A DNA stretch of 64,000 bases, taken from contig NZ_NWTG01000002.1 of NCBI RefSeq assembly GCF_002532045.1, positions 124,001 to 188,000 on the forward strand. The letters are read 5' to 3'. The notes under the pieces are model-generated. The model worked only from the letters and a program-made list of their open reading frames with translations. It was not told the DNA's origin and ran no database searches. A program made the position numbers and the translations under genes. Positions 32,426-41,044 of the stretch are shown one piece after another. This stretch comes from Bradyrhizobium sp. C9 (lineage in GTDB: Bacteria; Pseudomonadota; Alphaproteobacteria; Rhizobiales; Xanthobacteraceae). Each line of letters starts with the position of its first letter. Position 1 is the stretch's first letter.

Positions 32426-35400
32426 TTATTCCTTCCGGCCGGCGAGCTGCTCTTTCAGGGCAGCGAGCTTGGCGAATGGCGAGTTCGGATCGATCGGACG
32501 GTCGCGCTCGCGCGGCGCGCTCGACGCGTAGGGCCGATGCGACGGGCCGCCTTCGCGCTTATCACGGCCGCCCTTGCCGAAATCGCGGCCGCCGCGGTCA
32601 CGATCACCGCCCTTGCGGTCGCCACCGCCCTTGCGATCGCCACCGCCGAACTTGTTGTCGCGGCGACGCTCATTGTCGCGATCGCGGCCCTTGCCCTCGA
32701 AGCCCTTGCTCTCGAAGCGCTCGCGGCGCTGGCCCCTGTCCTCGCGAGGCGCGCCATCGGCCGGCGCGGCAGCGGCCGGCGCAGAACCGTCAGCGGGCGC
32801 GCCTGGACGCGGCACGCGGAAATCCTGGTGGCGGCGCGGACGGCGATGATGCTCGCGCTTCTCGCCCTCGCCGCCGCCTTCCGTGGCCTGCGCGCCCTCG
32901 GCAGGCTTGTTCTGATGACGGCCGCGGTTGCGGTCGTGGCCGCGATGATGCGGACGGCGCTCGTCGGAGCGGCCGCCGGGCCGCCAGACTTCGACCATTT
33001 GCGGCTCGGCCGGCGTCTCCGCGGCAGCAGGCGCAGCGTCAGCGCTCGCGGTCTCCGCAGGTGCCTCGGCGCCGGGCTCTGACGGTGCCTCAGCAGCCCC
33101 AGGCGGCGTCTCCGCAGCGGCGTCCATGGCAGGCGCGGGCTCGGCTGCAACTTCGGCAGCGGGCGCTTCAGGCGCGGGTTCTTCGGCGACAGCAACAGGC
33201 TCTGCGGCAACCTCGGCCACGGGCTCGGGCTGGGCCTCGATGACAGCCGGCGCCGCCTCGCTCGAAACCACCTCGGTGAAGCCGACATCGGGCAGCAGCG
33301 CGGCGGACGGCGCGGGATCGCCGGATACCGGCTGGTCGACGGCGGCTTCGGCCTCGGGCACAGCGACAGCCTCCGGCGCATCAGCCACCACCTCGGCAGC
33401 TGCATCGACCGGCGCATCCACGGCGGCATCAGACGTCGCCTCCGCAGCGACCGTCTCGGTGGTCTCCACCGGCGCAACCTCGACAGCCTTCGGCGGCAGC
33501 GGCGGACGGCGGTCCATGCGGTAGCCGAGCGCGCGCAGGATCGAGGCGAAGTCCTCACCGGCGGAGCCGGTCAGCGAGGTCATCGCCTGCGTGACGACAA
33601 AGCCGCGGCCATCGAACGCACCGGCGGGCTTCTCGCCCGGCGAAGTCTCGCGCCAGGCCAGCGCCGGACGGATCAGATCGGCGAGCCGCTCGAGAATATC
33701 GACGCGCACCGCGCGCTCGCCGCACTGGCGATAGCCGAGCACGCGATAACCGTCGCGCGGCAGGGCCTTGTCGACCGGGAACGAGGTGCGGCCGCTGGAG
33801 GCGAGATGCTGCACATTCGACAGCGCGCCCATGTCGACATTGCTCTGCTTCTCGGCCCAGAGCAGCGAGGCCAGCGAGCGTGCCGCGGGCTTCAAGAGCT
33901 GCGGGAAATAGATGTGGTAGGCGCCGAAGCGCACGCCGTATTTGCGCAGCGCTGCGCGCGAGGGCTGATCGAGATCCTTCATCTCGGCCGCGATCTTGCT
34001 GCGCTCGAGCACGCCGAGCGCCTCGACGAGCTGGAAGGCGATGCCGCGGGCGATGCCCTGGATATCCTCGGCCTTGGACAGTTCGAACAGCGGCCCGAGC
34101 AGCTTTTCGATATGCGTCTTGAGCCAGAGATCGAGCCGGGTCTGCACGGCCTCGCGCGAGGCGCCGGTCAGCCGTTCGTCGGAAATGATGCGCAGCCGCG
34201 GATGCAGCGCGTCGTCGGCCGCCACCAGCTTGGCCACCGCATCGCCGGTCCAGCGGATGGTGCCGTCGGAGGTCAGCACGAACTGCTCGTCGGGGGCGGC
34301 GCCCAGTTTCTCGGCACGCGTATCGATCTCGCGCGCCAGCACCTGCTGGGCGGCGGCTTGCAGCGCCTTGGCGTCGCTGCCGGCCTCGGCCGCATCAGGT
34401 GCGAAGGTGAAACCATCGAGCCGGCCGATCACGTGGCCTTCCACGATCACTTCACCGGTCTTGCCAATTTCCGTATTCAAAACTGAGTTCTCCCGCAGGC
34501 GGCGCATCAATACACTGGTCCGCCTGTCAACGAAACGCTCCGTGAGCCGTTCATGCAGCGCATCGGATAATTTATTTTCGAGATCGCGCGTGATCCCCTG
34601 CCAGTGGTCCGGGTCGTAAAGCCAGTCGGGCCGGTTGGCAACGAAGGTCCAGGTCCGGATTTGCGCGATCCGGCCCGATAGCGTGTCGATATCGCCGTCG
34701 GTCCGGTTGGCCTGGTCGACCTGGGCGGCAAACCATGCGTCAGGGATACGCCCCTTTTGCATCAGGAAGCCATACAGCGTGGTCACGAGTTCGGCATGGG
34801 CGGCCGGCGACAGCTTTCGGTAGTCCGGAACCTGGCAGGCCTCCCACAGCCGCTCCACGGCCTTGGCCCCATGCGCCCATTCGCGCACCTCGGCGTCGCG
34901 TGCGACATGTTCGAGCACCCGCAGGTCCTCGGCCACCGGGGCCCGCGTCAGTGCCTCATGATTGGGCGTCAGCGCCAACGACACCTGCAACGCGCCGAGC
35001 GAGGCGAAATCGAGCTTGGCGTTGCGCCATTGCAGCATCTTGACGCTGTCGAAGGTGTGGTTCTGCAGCGCATTGACGAGCTCCGGCTCGAACGGCGCGC
35101 AGCGGCCCGTCGTGCCGAAGGTGCCGTTGCGCGTGGCGCGGCCCGCGCGGCCCGCGATCTGCGCGAATTCGGCCGGCGTCAGCCGGCGGAACTGATAGCC
35201 GTCATATTTGCGGTCGGAGGCGAAGGCGACATGGTCGACATCGAGATTGAGCCCCATGCCGACCGCGTCGGTGGCGACGAGATAATCGACGTCGCCGTTC
35301 TGGAACATCTCGACCTGCGCATTGCGCGTGCGCGGGCTAAGCGAGCCCAGCACCACGGCAGCGCCGCCATGCTGGCGGCGGATCAATTCGGCGATCGCAT

Positions 35401-35959
35401 AGACCTCATCGGCGGAGAACGCGACGATTGCTGTTCTACGTGGCTGTCGCGTGATCTTGCGGTCGCCGGCGAATTCGAGCTGCGACAGCCGTGGCCGCGT
35501 GACGATCGAGGCACCGGGCAACAGCCGCTCGATGATCGGCCGCATTGTCGCTGCGCCGAGCAGCAGCGTCTCGTCGCGGCCGCGGCGGTTGAGGATGCGA
35601 TCGGTGAAGACATGCCCGCGTTCGAGATCGGCGGCGATCTGGATCTCGTCGACCGCGAGGAACGAGACATCGAGATCGCGCGGCATCGCCTCGACGGTCG
35701 AGACCCAGAAGCGCGGCGCCTTCGGCTTGATCTTCTCCTCGCCGGTGATCAGCGCGACATTGTCGACGCCGGCGCGGGCCGCGACCTTGTTGTAGACCTC
35801 GCGCGCGAGCAGCCGCAGCGGCAGCCCGATCAGGCCGGACGAATGCGCCAGCATGCGCTCGATCGCCAGATGCGTCTTGCCGGTATTGGTCGGCCCCAGC
35901 ACCGCAGTGACGCCTGCGCCGGGCACGCGGTCATTTCCGAACGAAGTTGAGAAAGCCAT
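32426..35959 (-). CDS. Suv3-like superfamily 2 RNA helicase with long disordered tail
   Basis: 1177 residues. Helicase motifs: Walker A GPTNTGKT (22-29), Walker B DEIQ (104-107), then LSPRTRNAQVEMFQNGDVDY and VATDAVGMGLNLDVDH, and IAGRAGRATRNGTFG (motif VI). This is the mitochondrial Suv3-type group, found in alphaproteobacteria and eukaryotes. From about residue 820 the protein is low complexity: an Ala/Glu/Pro/Val segment, then an Arg/Gly/Asp/Lys segment with HHRGHDRNRGRHQ and GGGDRKGGGDRKGGDRDRGG, resembling RNA-binding RGG tails. It probably unwinds structured RNA or RNA:DNA for decay or ribosome work. Co-directional with the S4 protein. Confidence 0.92.
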   Translation of the reverse strand: MAFSTSFGNDRVPGAGVTAVLGPTNTGKTHLAIERMLAHSSGLIGLPLRLLAREVYNKVAARAGVDNVALITGEEKIKPKAPRFWVSTVEAMPRDLDVSFLAVDEIQIAADLERGHVFTDRILNRRGRDETLLLGAATMRPIIERLLPGASIVTRPRLSQLEFAGDRKITRQPRRTAIVAFSADEVYAIAELIRRQHGGAAVVLGSLSPRTRNAQVEMFQNGDVDYLVATDAVGMGLNLDVDHVAFASDRKYDGYQFRRLTPAEFAQIAGRAGRATRNGTFGTTGRCAPFEPELVNALQNHTFDSVKMLQWRNAKLDFASLGALQVSLALTPNHEALTRAPVAEDLRVLEHVARDAEVREWAHGAKAVERLWEACQVPDYRKLSPAAHAELVTTLYGFLMQKGRIPDAWFAAQVDQANRTDGDIDTLSGRIAQIRTWTFVANRPDWLYDPDHWQGITRDLENKLSDALHERLTERFVDRRTSVLMRRLRENSVLNTEIGKTGEVIVEGHVIGRLDGFTFAPDAAEAGSDAKALQAAAQQVLAREIDTRAEKLGAAPDEQFVLTSDGTIRWTGDAVAKLVAADDALHPRLRIISDERLTGASREAVQTRLDLWLKTHIEKLLGPLFELSKAEDIQGIARGIAFQLVEALGVLERSKIAAEMKDLDQPSRAALRKYGVRFGAYHIYFPQLLKPAARSLASLLWAEKQSNVDMGALSNVQHLASSGRTSFPVDKALPRDGYRVLGYRQCGERAVRVDILERLADLIRPALAWRETSPGEKPAGAFDGRGFVVTQAMTSLTGSAGEDFASILRALGYRMDRRPPLPPKAVEVAPVETTETVAAEATSDAAVDAPVDAAAEVVADAPEAVAVPEAEAAVDQPVSGDPAPSAALLPDVGFTEVVSSEAAPAVIEAQPEPVAEVAAEPVAVAEEPAPEAPAAEVAAEPAPAMDAAAETPPGAAEAPSEPGAEAPAETASADAAPAAAETPAEPQMVEVWRPGGRSDERRPHHRGHDRNRGRHQNKPAEGAQATEGGGEGEKREHHRRPRRHQDFRVPRPGAPADGSAPAAAAPADGAPREDRGQRRERFESKGFEGKGRDRDNERRRDNKFGGGDRKGGGDRKGGDRDRGGRDFGKGGRDKREGGPSHRPYASSAPRERDRPIDPNSPFAKLAALKEQLAGRKE

Positions 35960-36000
35960 ATTTTGCAGGTGTTTCTTTTATTGAAGGCGAAATCCCTGAC

Positions 36001-36147
36001 CCGTCATCCTGAGGCGCGAGCGAAGCGAGCCTCGAAGGATGCACGGCCAAGATCTATCGGCGCGCGTTGACCGGACTTTCCTCTCGCGGACAGAGCGGGG
36101 CTGTCGCCCTTCGAGACGGCCGCTCCGCGGCCTCCTCAGGGTGACGG
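36001..36147. repeat. Interspersed palindromic repeat, family C, copy 2
   Basis: The left part CCGTCATCCTGAGGCGCGAG with CGAAGGATGCACGGCC matches family C at 5141-5244. The right part ends CCTCCTCAGGGTGACGG. The middle is longer and diverged, with an inserted CGCGCGTTGACCGG-like stretch. It lies upstream of the helicase start. Confidence 0.8.
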
Positions 36148-36492
36148 TGAGGGATTGACGCCTTGGTCTTCACTCCTTCACGCGTCCTTTCGCAAAATCT
36201 GTCTCACAATGTGACGCTTTCTGCGCCGCCCTTAAGCTTCGGAACGAGTCTAGAACGAATCGCGGCCGAATCGGTGACTCCATTCCAGACCTGAAACGTT
36301 CACCGCAACATCTCGGGCAAGCTGACGACCGCGGCACTAGATCAAGTTTGAATGGGCTCCACAAGCACAGGATATGCGGACTGAATTCCTTAAATTCCAG
36401 GGGTGGCCGAGTCGAATCAGAAGCGGGCAAGAGTCAACTGGATTCCGGTGACGTTTGTTGCATTCCCGGGCCTTCGCGCAGCGCCTCAAGAG
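36148..36492. other. Gap without recognised features
   Basis: About 345 bases between a family-C and a family-A repeat. I find no gene with codon bias, no tRNA and no strong hairpin. It may hold the helicase promoter, but I could not identify -35/-10 boxes. A stretch near 36400 (GGGGTGGCCGAGTCGAATC) recalls a tRNA D-arm but has no acceptor or T-arm. Confidence 0.4.
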
Positions 36493-36682
36493 TACCCTCT
36501 CCCCTTGTGGGAGAGGGTGGATTCGATGCGGAAGCATCGAAGCCGGGTGAGGGGTCTGTCTCCGCGGAGAGAACCCCTCAACCGTCGCGGACTGCGCATA
36601 GCCGATGCGCAGCATCGGCGTCCTTTAAGAACGGCGGCAGGTGGGCCGCCTATGGCCACCTTCTCCCACAAGGGGAGAAGGG
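36493..36682. repeat. Interspersed palindromic repeat, family A, copy 3
   Basis: The left arm ACCCTCTCCCCTTGTGGGAG with AGGGTGG and the right arm CCACCTTCTCCCACAAGGGG with AGAAGGG pair over their length. Inside are GATGCGGAAGCATC, GTGAGGGGTCTGTCTCCGCG and TGCGCATAGCCGATGCGCA hairpins. It lies ten bases beyond the stop of the DUF3108 gene. Confidence 0.88.
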
Positions 36683-36692
36683 AAGAGATCCC

Positions 36693-37544
36693 CTATTGCG
36701 TCTTCGCCACGCGCGGCGGCGCGGCTGTGGTGACGAACGAGGTGGCTTCCAGCATCGCCTGGCCGAGCGGGGTCGGGATCGTCATGCGGAACGGCACCAG
36801 AAGGCGGGTGCCCGCGATCGGCACGAAGGCGATCTCGATGTTGCGCTGGGCGGCGAGATATTTGATGACCGGGCGATCCGGGATGTAGCCCGAGATCGGC
36901 ACGAAATAGAGCGCGCAGACCAGTGCCGGGCCGTGATAGCCGCGCTCGGCCTTCACGATCTCCACGCGTTTGAAATCGAGCTTGAGGTCGTAGCGCATGC
37001 GGCCGTCGAACACGCCGGCACCGGTGCGGCAGACGTCCGGGCTCATCAGCTCGGCATTGCCGGGCGCGCGCAGGAACGAGCCGGTCATCGGATCGAACAC
37101 GTTCTTCTTCTGCGCGTCGGTCACCGGCAGGCGGTCGGCATCGACCGGCGGCTCCGGCTCGATGGTGGATTCCTTGATGCCGCCACCCGCCAGCACCATC
37201 CGGATCGTCTCGGATTTCTTCGAGGTGGTCGTGGTCGCGGTGTAGGAGGAGGCGACCAGCGCGCCGTTGACGACGCGGCCCTGCGAGGCGCCCCCGCCGC
37301 TGCCGCCGGAAAACGCCTTCAAGAGGCCCGCGGTGCCGCCCTGGGCCGAGGCCGAGAAGGTGTCATCGCCGATTTCGATGGTCCAGGTGCCCTTGCCGAC
37401 CGGGATACCGGCCAAGGTCGCCTCATACTGGGCGTCGAGCCGACCCTGCGCGCTCGCGCGCTCGGCGCAAAACAGCAAGAGGACACCAGCGCACAGGCCG
37501 ATGAGCCGGCCGAGCGGGGGCAAAAGGGCAATGGCGGTGGTCAC
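36693..37544 (-). CDS. DUF3108 domain-containing periplasmic protein
   Basis: 283 residues with an N-terminal signal (LIGLCAGVLLLFCAERASAQ). The mature part starts LDAQYEATLAGIPVGKGTW, the opening strand of DUF3108, and continues as a beta-rich domain (FSASAQGGTAGLLKAFSGG, MRYDLKLDFKRVEIVKAER). The family is exported and of unknown function; a lipid-binding barrel-like fold has been suggested. Start GTG at 37544 fits the signal. It is divergent from rpmB, a neighbourhood I believe is common in alphaproteobacteria. No catalytic motif is visible. Confidence 0.85.
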   Translation of the reverse strand: MTTAIALLPPLGRLIGLCAGVLLLFCAERASAQGRLDAQYEATLAGIPVGKGTWTIEIGDDTFSASAQGGTAGLLKAFSGGSGGGASQGRVVNGALVASSYTATTTTSKKSETIRMVLAGGGIKESTIEPEPPVDADRLPVTDAQKKNVFDPMTGSFLRAPGNAELMSPDVCRTGAGVFDGRMRYDLKLDFKRVEIVKAERGYHGPALVCALYFVPISGYIPDRPVIKYLAAQRNIEIAFVPIAGTRLLVPFRMTIPTPLGQAMLEATSFVTTAAPPRVAKTQ

Positions 37545-37747
37545 TTAACCTACCTGACGGTCCTGCTATCGGCGCTCTGTTCGCTGTCCATTTGGTCCTT
37601 CAATTCGGCCGGACAACGCGCGCATCTGTTATGGAACCAAGACTTGCAGCCGAATACGCCCTTTATATGGTTGCCATATCCGCCGTTAAGTGGCTGGTTG
37701 CGCTTATGAACCGCCATTTCCCGGTACGGTTATGTGGCGATATAATC

Positions 37748-37776
37748 TTGACGCTCGGGTATTCTGCCCCTATACA
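37748..37776 (+). promoter_or_regulatory. rpmB: Sigma70 promoter of rpmB
   Basis: TTGACG (37748-37753), a 17-base spacer and TATACA (37771-37776): near-consensus boxes at ideal spacing. Transcription would start about 37783, giving a leader of about 90 bases before the ATG at 37876. The surrounding 37545-37875 gap holds no other feature I can support. Confidence 0.75.
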
Positions 37777-37875
37777 CCCGCGGTTCCTGGAAAATGGACG
37801 CGAATTCAAAACCCCCGCGCGGGCCGCGTGATCGCACGTGCCGCCGGAAGCGGGGATGCAATAAGGATTTTGGTA

Positions 37876-38184
37876 ATGTCCCGGCGCTGCGAACTGACGG
37901 CCAAGGGCCCCCAGACGGGCCACAAGGTGAGCCACTCCAACATCAAGACCAAGCGGCGCTTCCTGCCGAACTTGGCCAACGTGACCTTTATCTCCGATGC
38001 GCTCGGCCGCAACGTGCGCCTGCGCGTCTCGACCAACGCGCTGAAGAGCGTCGACCACAATGGCGGCCTCGACGCCTACCTGCTCAAGGCCAAGGCCGAT
38101 TTGCTGTCGCCCCGCGCGCTGGATCTGAAGCGCGCCATCGAGAAGAAGGTCGGCAAGCCGGCGCCGGTGAAGAAGGCGAGCTGA
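37876..38184 (+). CDS. rpmB: 50S ribosomal protein L28
   Basis: 102 residues, the alphaproteobacterial L28 length. It begins [20 protein letters not shown] and continues [19 protein letters not shown], the family core, then [20 protein letters not shown], and ends in a Lys/Ala-rich tail. It is a component of the large ribosomal subunit. ATG at 37876 is the family start. It has its own promoter (37748-37776) and terminator (38224-38257), so it appears to be monocistronic. Confidence 0.97.
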   Translation: MSRRCELTAKGPQTGHKVSHSNIKTKRRFLPNLANVTFISDALGRNVRLRVSTNALKSVDHNGGLDAYLLKAKADLLSPRALDLKRAIEKKVGKPAPVKKAS

Positions 38185-38223
38185 GCGAGACGCGAGCCAC
38201 GCGAAAGCGCGGAGAGAGTTTTG

Positions 38224-38257
38224 AACGGCCGGGTCGATGACCCGGCCGTTTTTGTTT
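38224..38257 (+). terminator. rpmB: Rho-independent terminator of rpmB
   Basis: A perfect 12-bp stem AACGGCCGGGTC / GACCCGGCCGTT with a three-base loop, followed by TTTGTTT. It lies 39 bases after the rpmB stop. Confidence 0.95.
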
Positions 38258-39033
38258 GGCCAACAAACTGGCCACCGAGATGATCGCACTGTTGCTTGCG
38301 TCGCACATTGATGTCGTGAGCGCTGGACCAATTTCGGAACGCGACACGCGAGCCCTCGCGCTAAGCGACGCATCAGTGCATTTCTTTCGACTTGGCGTCG
38401 GAGCATCGAATTGAAATCCAGACCGCGATCGATGCGCGATGCGAAGTGGAATCTTCTTTGCGCAATGACCTACGAAGTAAAATCGTCCACCGCCCCGCGT
38501 GAAGAGAGATGGATTGCCTTGTCGTTCCGCCAAGGCTCCCGCCATGGCTAAGGCTACGGCACGACAAGCCTCGCGATGACGGCGTCGCCATGGTTGCGAC
38601 ACGTCCGCTGACACCTGTTGCCAATGACAGCGATGTCATCGCTTCCATCACGCGCGCATCGCACGAATCTCTGCTTGGTGCGCCGTTCGCGCGTGAAGAA
38701 AGCTTTAACGCACGCGCCACGCACGACGAAGAAAGCCTCTAAATCACGGCAAAAACGGCGTGTCGCAGCGGCATTAATCACAACCTCACGCGATCGATCA
38801 CGAGCGCATGAGGCGCATGCAAAACGCCACGATCTCTTCCCACTCATGGTGTGCAAACAAGCCGTCCGACACGATTGCGATTCGACGCAGGCCAAGCCCG
38901 CGCGGATCGAACACCGTGAGGGACATCACGGCCGGCACAACTGATTGTGAGGCATGTGCGCCGCACTCTTGGGAAGAAGCCTGGCCGTTCTTACATCACG
39001 TCCAAAGAACGACCCCGATAAAGGAATTGGTCA
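38258..39033. other. Long gap without a supported gene
   Basis: About 776 bases of visibly lower GC than the neighbouring genes. Short open frames exist at 38509-38742 and 38618-38944, but they lack ribosome sites, codon bias and recognisable domains. The second is Lys/Arg-rich. A 16-bp inverted repeat ATGACAGCGATGTCAT lies at 38624-38639. It may be decayed coding DNA, or may carry a small RNA or the leader of the gene at 39034. Confidence 0.4.
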
Positions 39034-39261
39034 ATGCAAGTTCGCGCAGCCGATACGCGCGGAAGACTGGTGCCTGCGCTCGCAACCGCCGCCGTGGCGG
39101 TGCTGGCCACGGCAGTCCTCGTCATCCTCGAATTCACCCCGCCCCGCGATGTGCAGGCTGCGGCCGAGCCCGGCATGATCACCTCCGCCGCCGCGAGCCG
39201 CGCCGGCGCCACCGTGCTGCCGACCGATCCGGTCACGACCGGCAGCGTGCGCTACCGCTGA
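39034..39261 (+). CDS. Small single-pass membrane protein, function unknown
   Basis: A 75-residue protein with a good ribosome site (AAGGAA about eight bases before the ATG). Residues about 13-33 form one hydrophobic segment (VPALATAAVAVLATAVLVILE), followed by a short Ala-rich tail ending TVLPTDPVTTGSVRYR. It could be a membrane-anchored or exported small protein. No domain is recognised. It stands between the featureless gap and a family-A repeat, with no operon partner. Confidence rests on the ribosome site and the hydrophobic segment only. Confidence 0.6.
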   Translation: MQVRAADTRGRLVPALATAAVAVLATAVLVILEFTPPRDVQAAAEPGMITSAAASRAGATVLPTDPVTTGSVRYR

Positions 39262-39272
39262 GGTTAGGAGTT

Positions 39273-39420
39273 CTCCCTCGCCCCGCTCTTGCGGGGAGAG
39301 GGTTGGGGTGAGGGGCTCTCTCCGCCAGCAAGACTCGCGGACGTTCCTGTACCCCCTCACCCGGATCGCATTGCGCTACACTCCATGCGATCCGACCTCT
39401 CCCCGCAGGCGGGGCGAGGT
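39273..39420. repeat. Interspersed palindromic repeat, family A, copy 4
   Basis: The left arm CTCCCTCGCCCCGCTCTTGC with GGGGAGAGGG and the right arm CGACCTCTCCCCGCAGGCGG with GGCGAGG are separated by GGGGTGAGGGG and CCCCCTCACCC inner arms and a GGATCGCA/TGCGATCC pair. It lies just after the small membrane protein gene. The remaining bases to 39625 hold no further recognised feature. Confidence 0.88.
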
Positions 39421-39625
39421 AAGAAATGCCTCGCACGCGGGGAGATTTTGAGAATCATTCCACATCGCGGCAGGCCACCGCACACGCGCTGATTACGCCA
39501 ACCTCGGCATTGCACCCCGCCGCATTTTCGCATCCCTGCCCCGGCGTCTCGTCGCAAGCCTGCCTCCGTCGACCTGCGTAAGCTCTCCGTCGCGAACAAC
39601 AAGAAAACGCACAGGGAGGCTCACG

Positions 39626-40843
39626 ATGACATCGAAGGCCATTTGCAAGGCCATCACGGTAGCACTCGCGCTTGCGCTCGCGACACAGGCACACGCCGCC
39701 GAGAAGAAATACGGCACTGGCGCCAGCGACACCGAGATCAAGCTCGGTCAGACCTCGCCATTCTCCGGCGCGGCGTCGGCCTACAGCGTGATCGCGAAGA
39801 CGCAGGCCGCCTACTTCAAGATGATCAACGACCAGGGCGGCGTGAACGGGCGCAAGATCAATCTGATCACGCTCGACGACGGCTACTCGCCGCCGAAGAC
39901 GGTGGAGCAGACCCGCAAGCTGGTCGAGCAGGAGGAGGTCGCCGCGATCCTCAATCCGCTGGGCACGCCGACCGGACTTGCCGTGCGAAAATATCTCAAC
40001 GACAAGAAAGTGCCGCAGCTGTTCGTCGGCGCCGGCGCCACGCTGTGGGGCGGCTATCAGCATTATCCATGGTCGATCGGCTTCCAGCCGTCATACCAGG
40101 CCGAGACCGCGGTCTACGCCAAATATGTGCTGACCAACAAGCCGGACGCGAAGATCGCGCTGTTCTACCAGAACGACGACGCCGGCAAGGATTACGGCAA
40201 CGGCTTCAAGAAGGGGCTGGGTGTGGAGAACACCGCCAAGATGGTGGTGGCGGAGACGACCTATGAATCGACGGACCCTACGGTCGACAGCCAGATCGTG
40301 AAGCTGAAAGCCTCCGGCGCCAACGTGCTGTTCATGCACGCGATCCCCAAGCAGGCGGCGCAGGCGATCAAGAAGATCGGCGAGATCGGCTGGAAGCCCG
40401 ACATGTTCTTCCTCGCGGCGACCTCCACCTCGGTGTCCTCGGTGCTGAAGCCCGCCGGCTTCGAATACTCCAAGGACATCATCTCGTCCTACTCGCTGAA
40501 GGATCCGAACGATCCGCAGTGGAAGGCGGACCCGGACGTGATCGCCTGGCAGGACTTCATGAAGAAGTATTTTCCGGAGGGCAATCTGCAGGACCAGTTG
40601 ATCGTCTACGGCTACGTGGTGGCGGAGGCGACCGTGCAGGTGCTGAAGCAATGCGGCGACGACCTCACCCATGAGAATATCATGAAGCAGGCCGCCAACC
40701 TCGACATCGCGCTGCCGATACTCCTGCCCGGCATCAAGGTGAAGACCTCGCCGACCGACTATTTCCCGGTCGAAGCGATGCGGCTGCAGAAGTTCAACGG
40801 CGAGACCTGGCAGCTGTTCGGCGACACCATCGGGAATGATTGA
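39626..40843 (+). CDS. ABC transporter substrate-binding protein, LivK/HAAT type
   Basis: A 405-residue periplasmic binding protein. The signal KAITVALALALATQAHAAEK is followed by DTEIKLGQTSPFSGAASAYS and YFKMINDQGGVNGRKINLIT, the typical opening of the branched-chain amino acid/aromatic-compound binding family; later VGAGATLWGGYQHYPWSIGF lies in the hinge. Start ATG at 39626 has GGGAGG upstream. It is monocistronic, and no permease or ATPase gene is adjacent. The ligand is unknown. The neighbours at its 3' side (esterase and monooxygenase, opposite strand) may or may not be related. Confidence 0.93.
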   Translation: MTSKAICKAITVALALALATQAHAAEKKYGTGASDTEIKLGQTSPFSGAASAYSVIAKTQAAYFKMINDQGGVNGRKINLITLDDGYSPPKTVEQTRKLVEQEEVAAILNPLGTPTGLAVRKYLNDKKVPQLFVGAGATLWGGYQHYPWSIGFQPSYQAETAVYAKYVLTNKPDAKIALFYQNDDAGKDYGNGFKKGLGVENTAKMVVAETTYESTDPTVDSQIVKLKASGANVLFMHAIPKQAAQAIKKIGEIGWKPDMFFLAATSTSVSSVLKPAGFEYSKDIISSYSLKDPNDPQWKADPDVIAWQDFMKKYFPEGNLQDQLIVYGYVVAEATVQVLKQCGDDLTHENIMKQAANLDIALPILLPGIKVKTSPTDYFPVEAMRLQKFNGETWQLFGDTIGND

Positions 40844-40874
40844 GGGGGAGTTGTTGAACGCGAAATGTACCCAG

Positions 40875-40997
40875 CGTCGTCCCGGCGAAGGCCGGGACCC
40901 ATTACCCCGAATGTTCGTGTGGGGCGAAGCTGGGGCCGCAGCCCGCTGCAACAACAGGCTGCAGTGGTTATGGGTCCCGGCCTTCGCCGGGACGACG
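40875..40997. repeat. Interspersed palindromic repeat, family B, copy 3
   Basis: Arms CGTCGTCCCGGCGAAGGCCG-GGACCCATTACC and GGTTATGGGTCCCGGCCTTC-GCCGGGACGACG form a nearly perfect long hairpin. It lies between convergent genes. A second fragment, ACCGGGACGACGCGGAGG, follows near 41027. Confidence 0.9.
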
Positions 40998-41044
40998 AGG
41001 AGGTTGGACTTCCTCCTCCAACAACGACCGGGACGACGCGGAGG

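Noticed and set aside
34757..35950. A 397-codon open frame opposite the helicase
   Set aside because: Antisense to strongly conserved helicase motifs; composition is typical of a shadow frame.
36390..36480. tRNA-like sequence GGGGTGGCCGAGTCGAATC
   Set aside because: Only a D-arm-like piece is present; no acceptor stem, anticodon arm or TTCRA loop could be built.
38509..38944. Two short overlapping frames as possible genes
   Set aside because: No ribosome site, no GC-rich third positions, no domain; kept only as part of the unexplained gap.
20151..41000. Palindromic repeats as insertion sequences
   Set aside because: They are under 200 bases, have no coding capacity and show no obvious target-site duplications; better described as interspersed palindromic elements.
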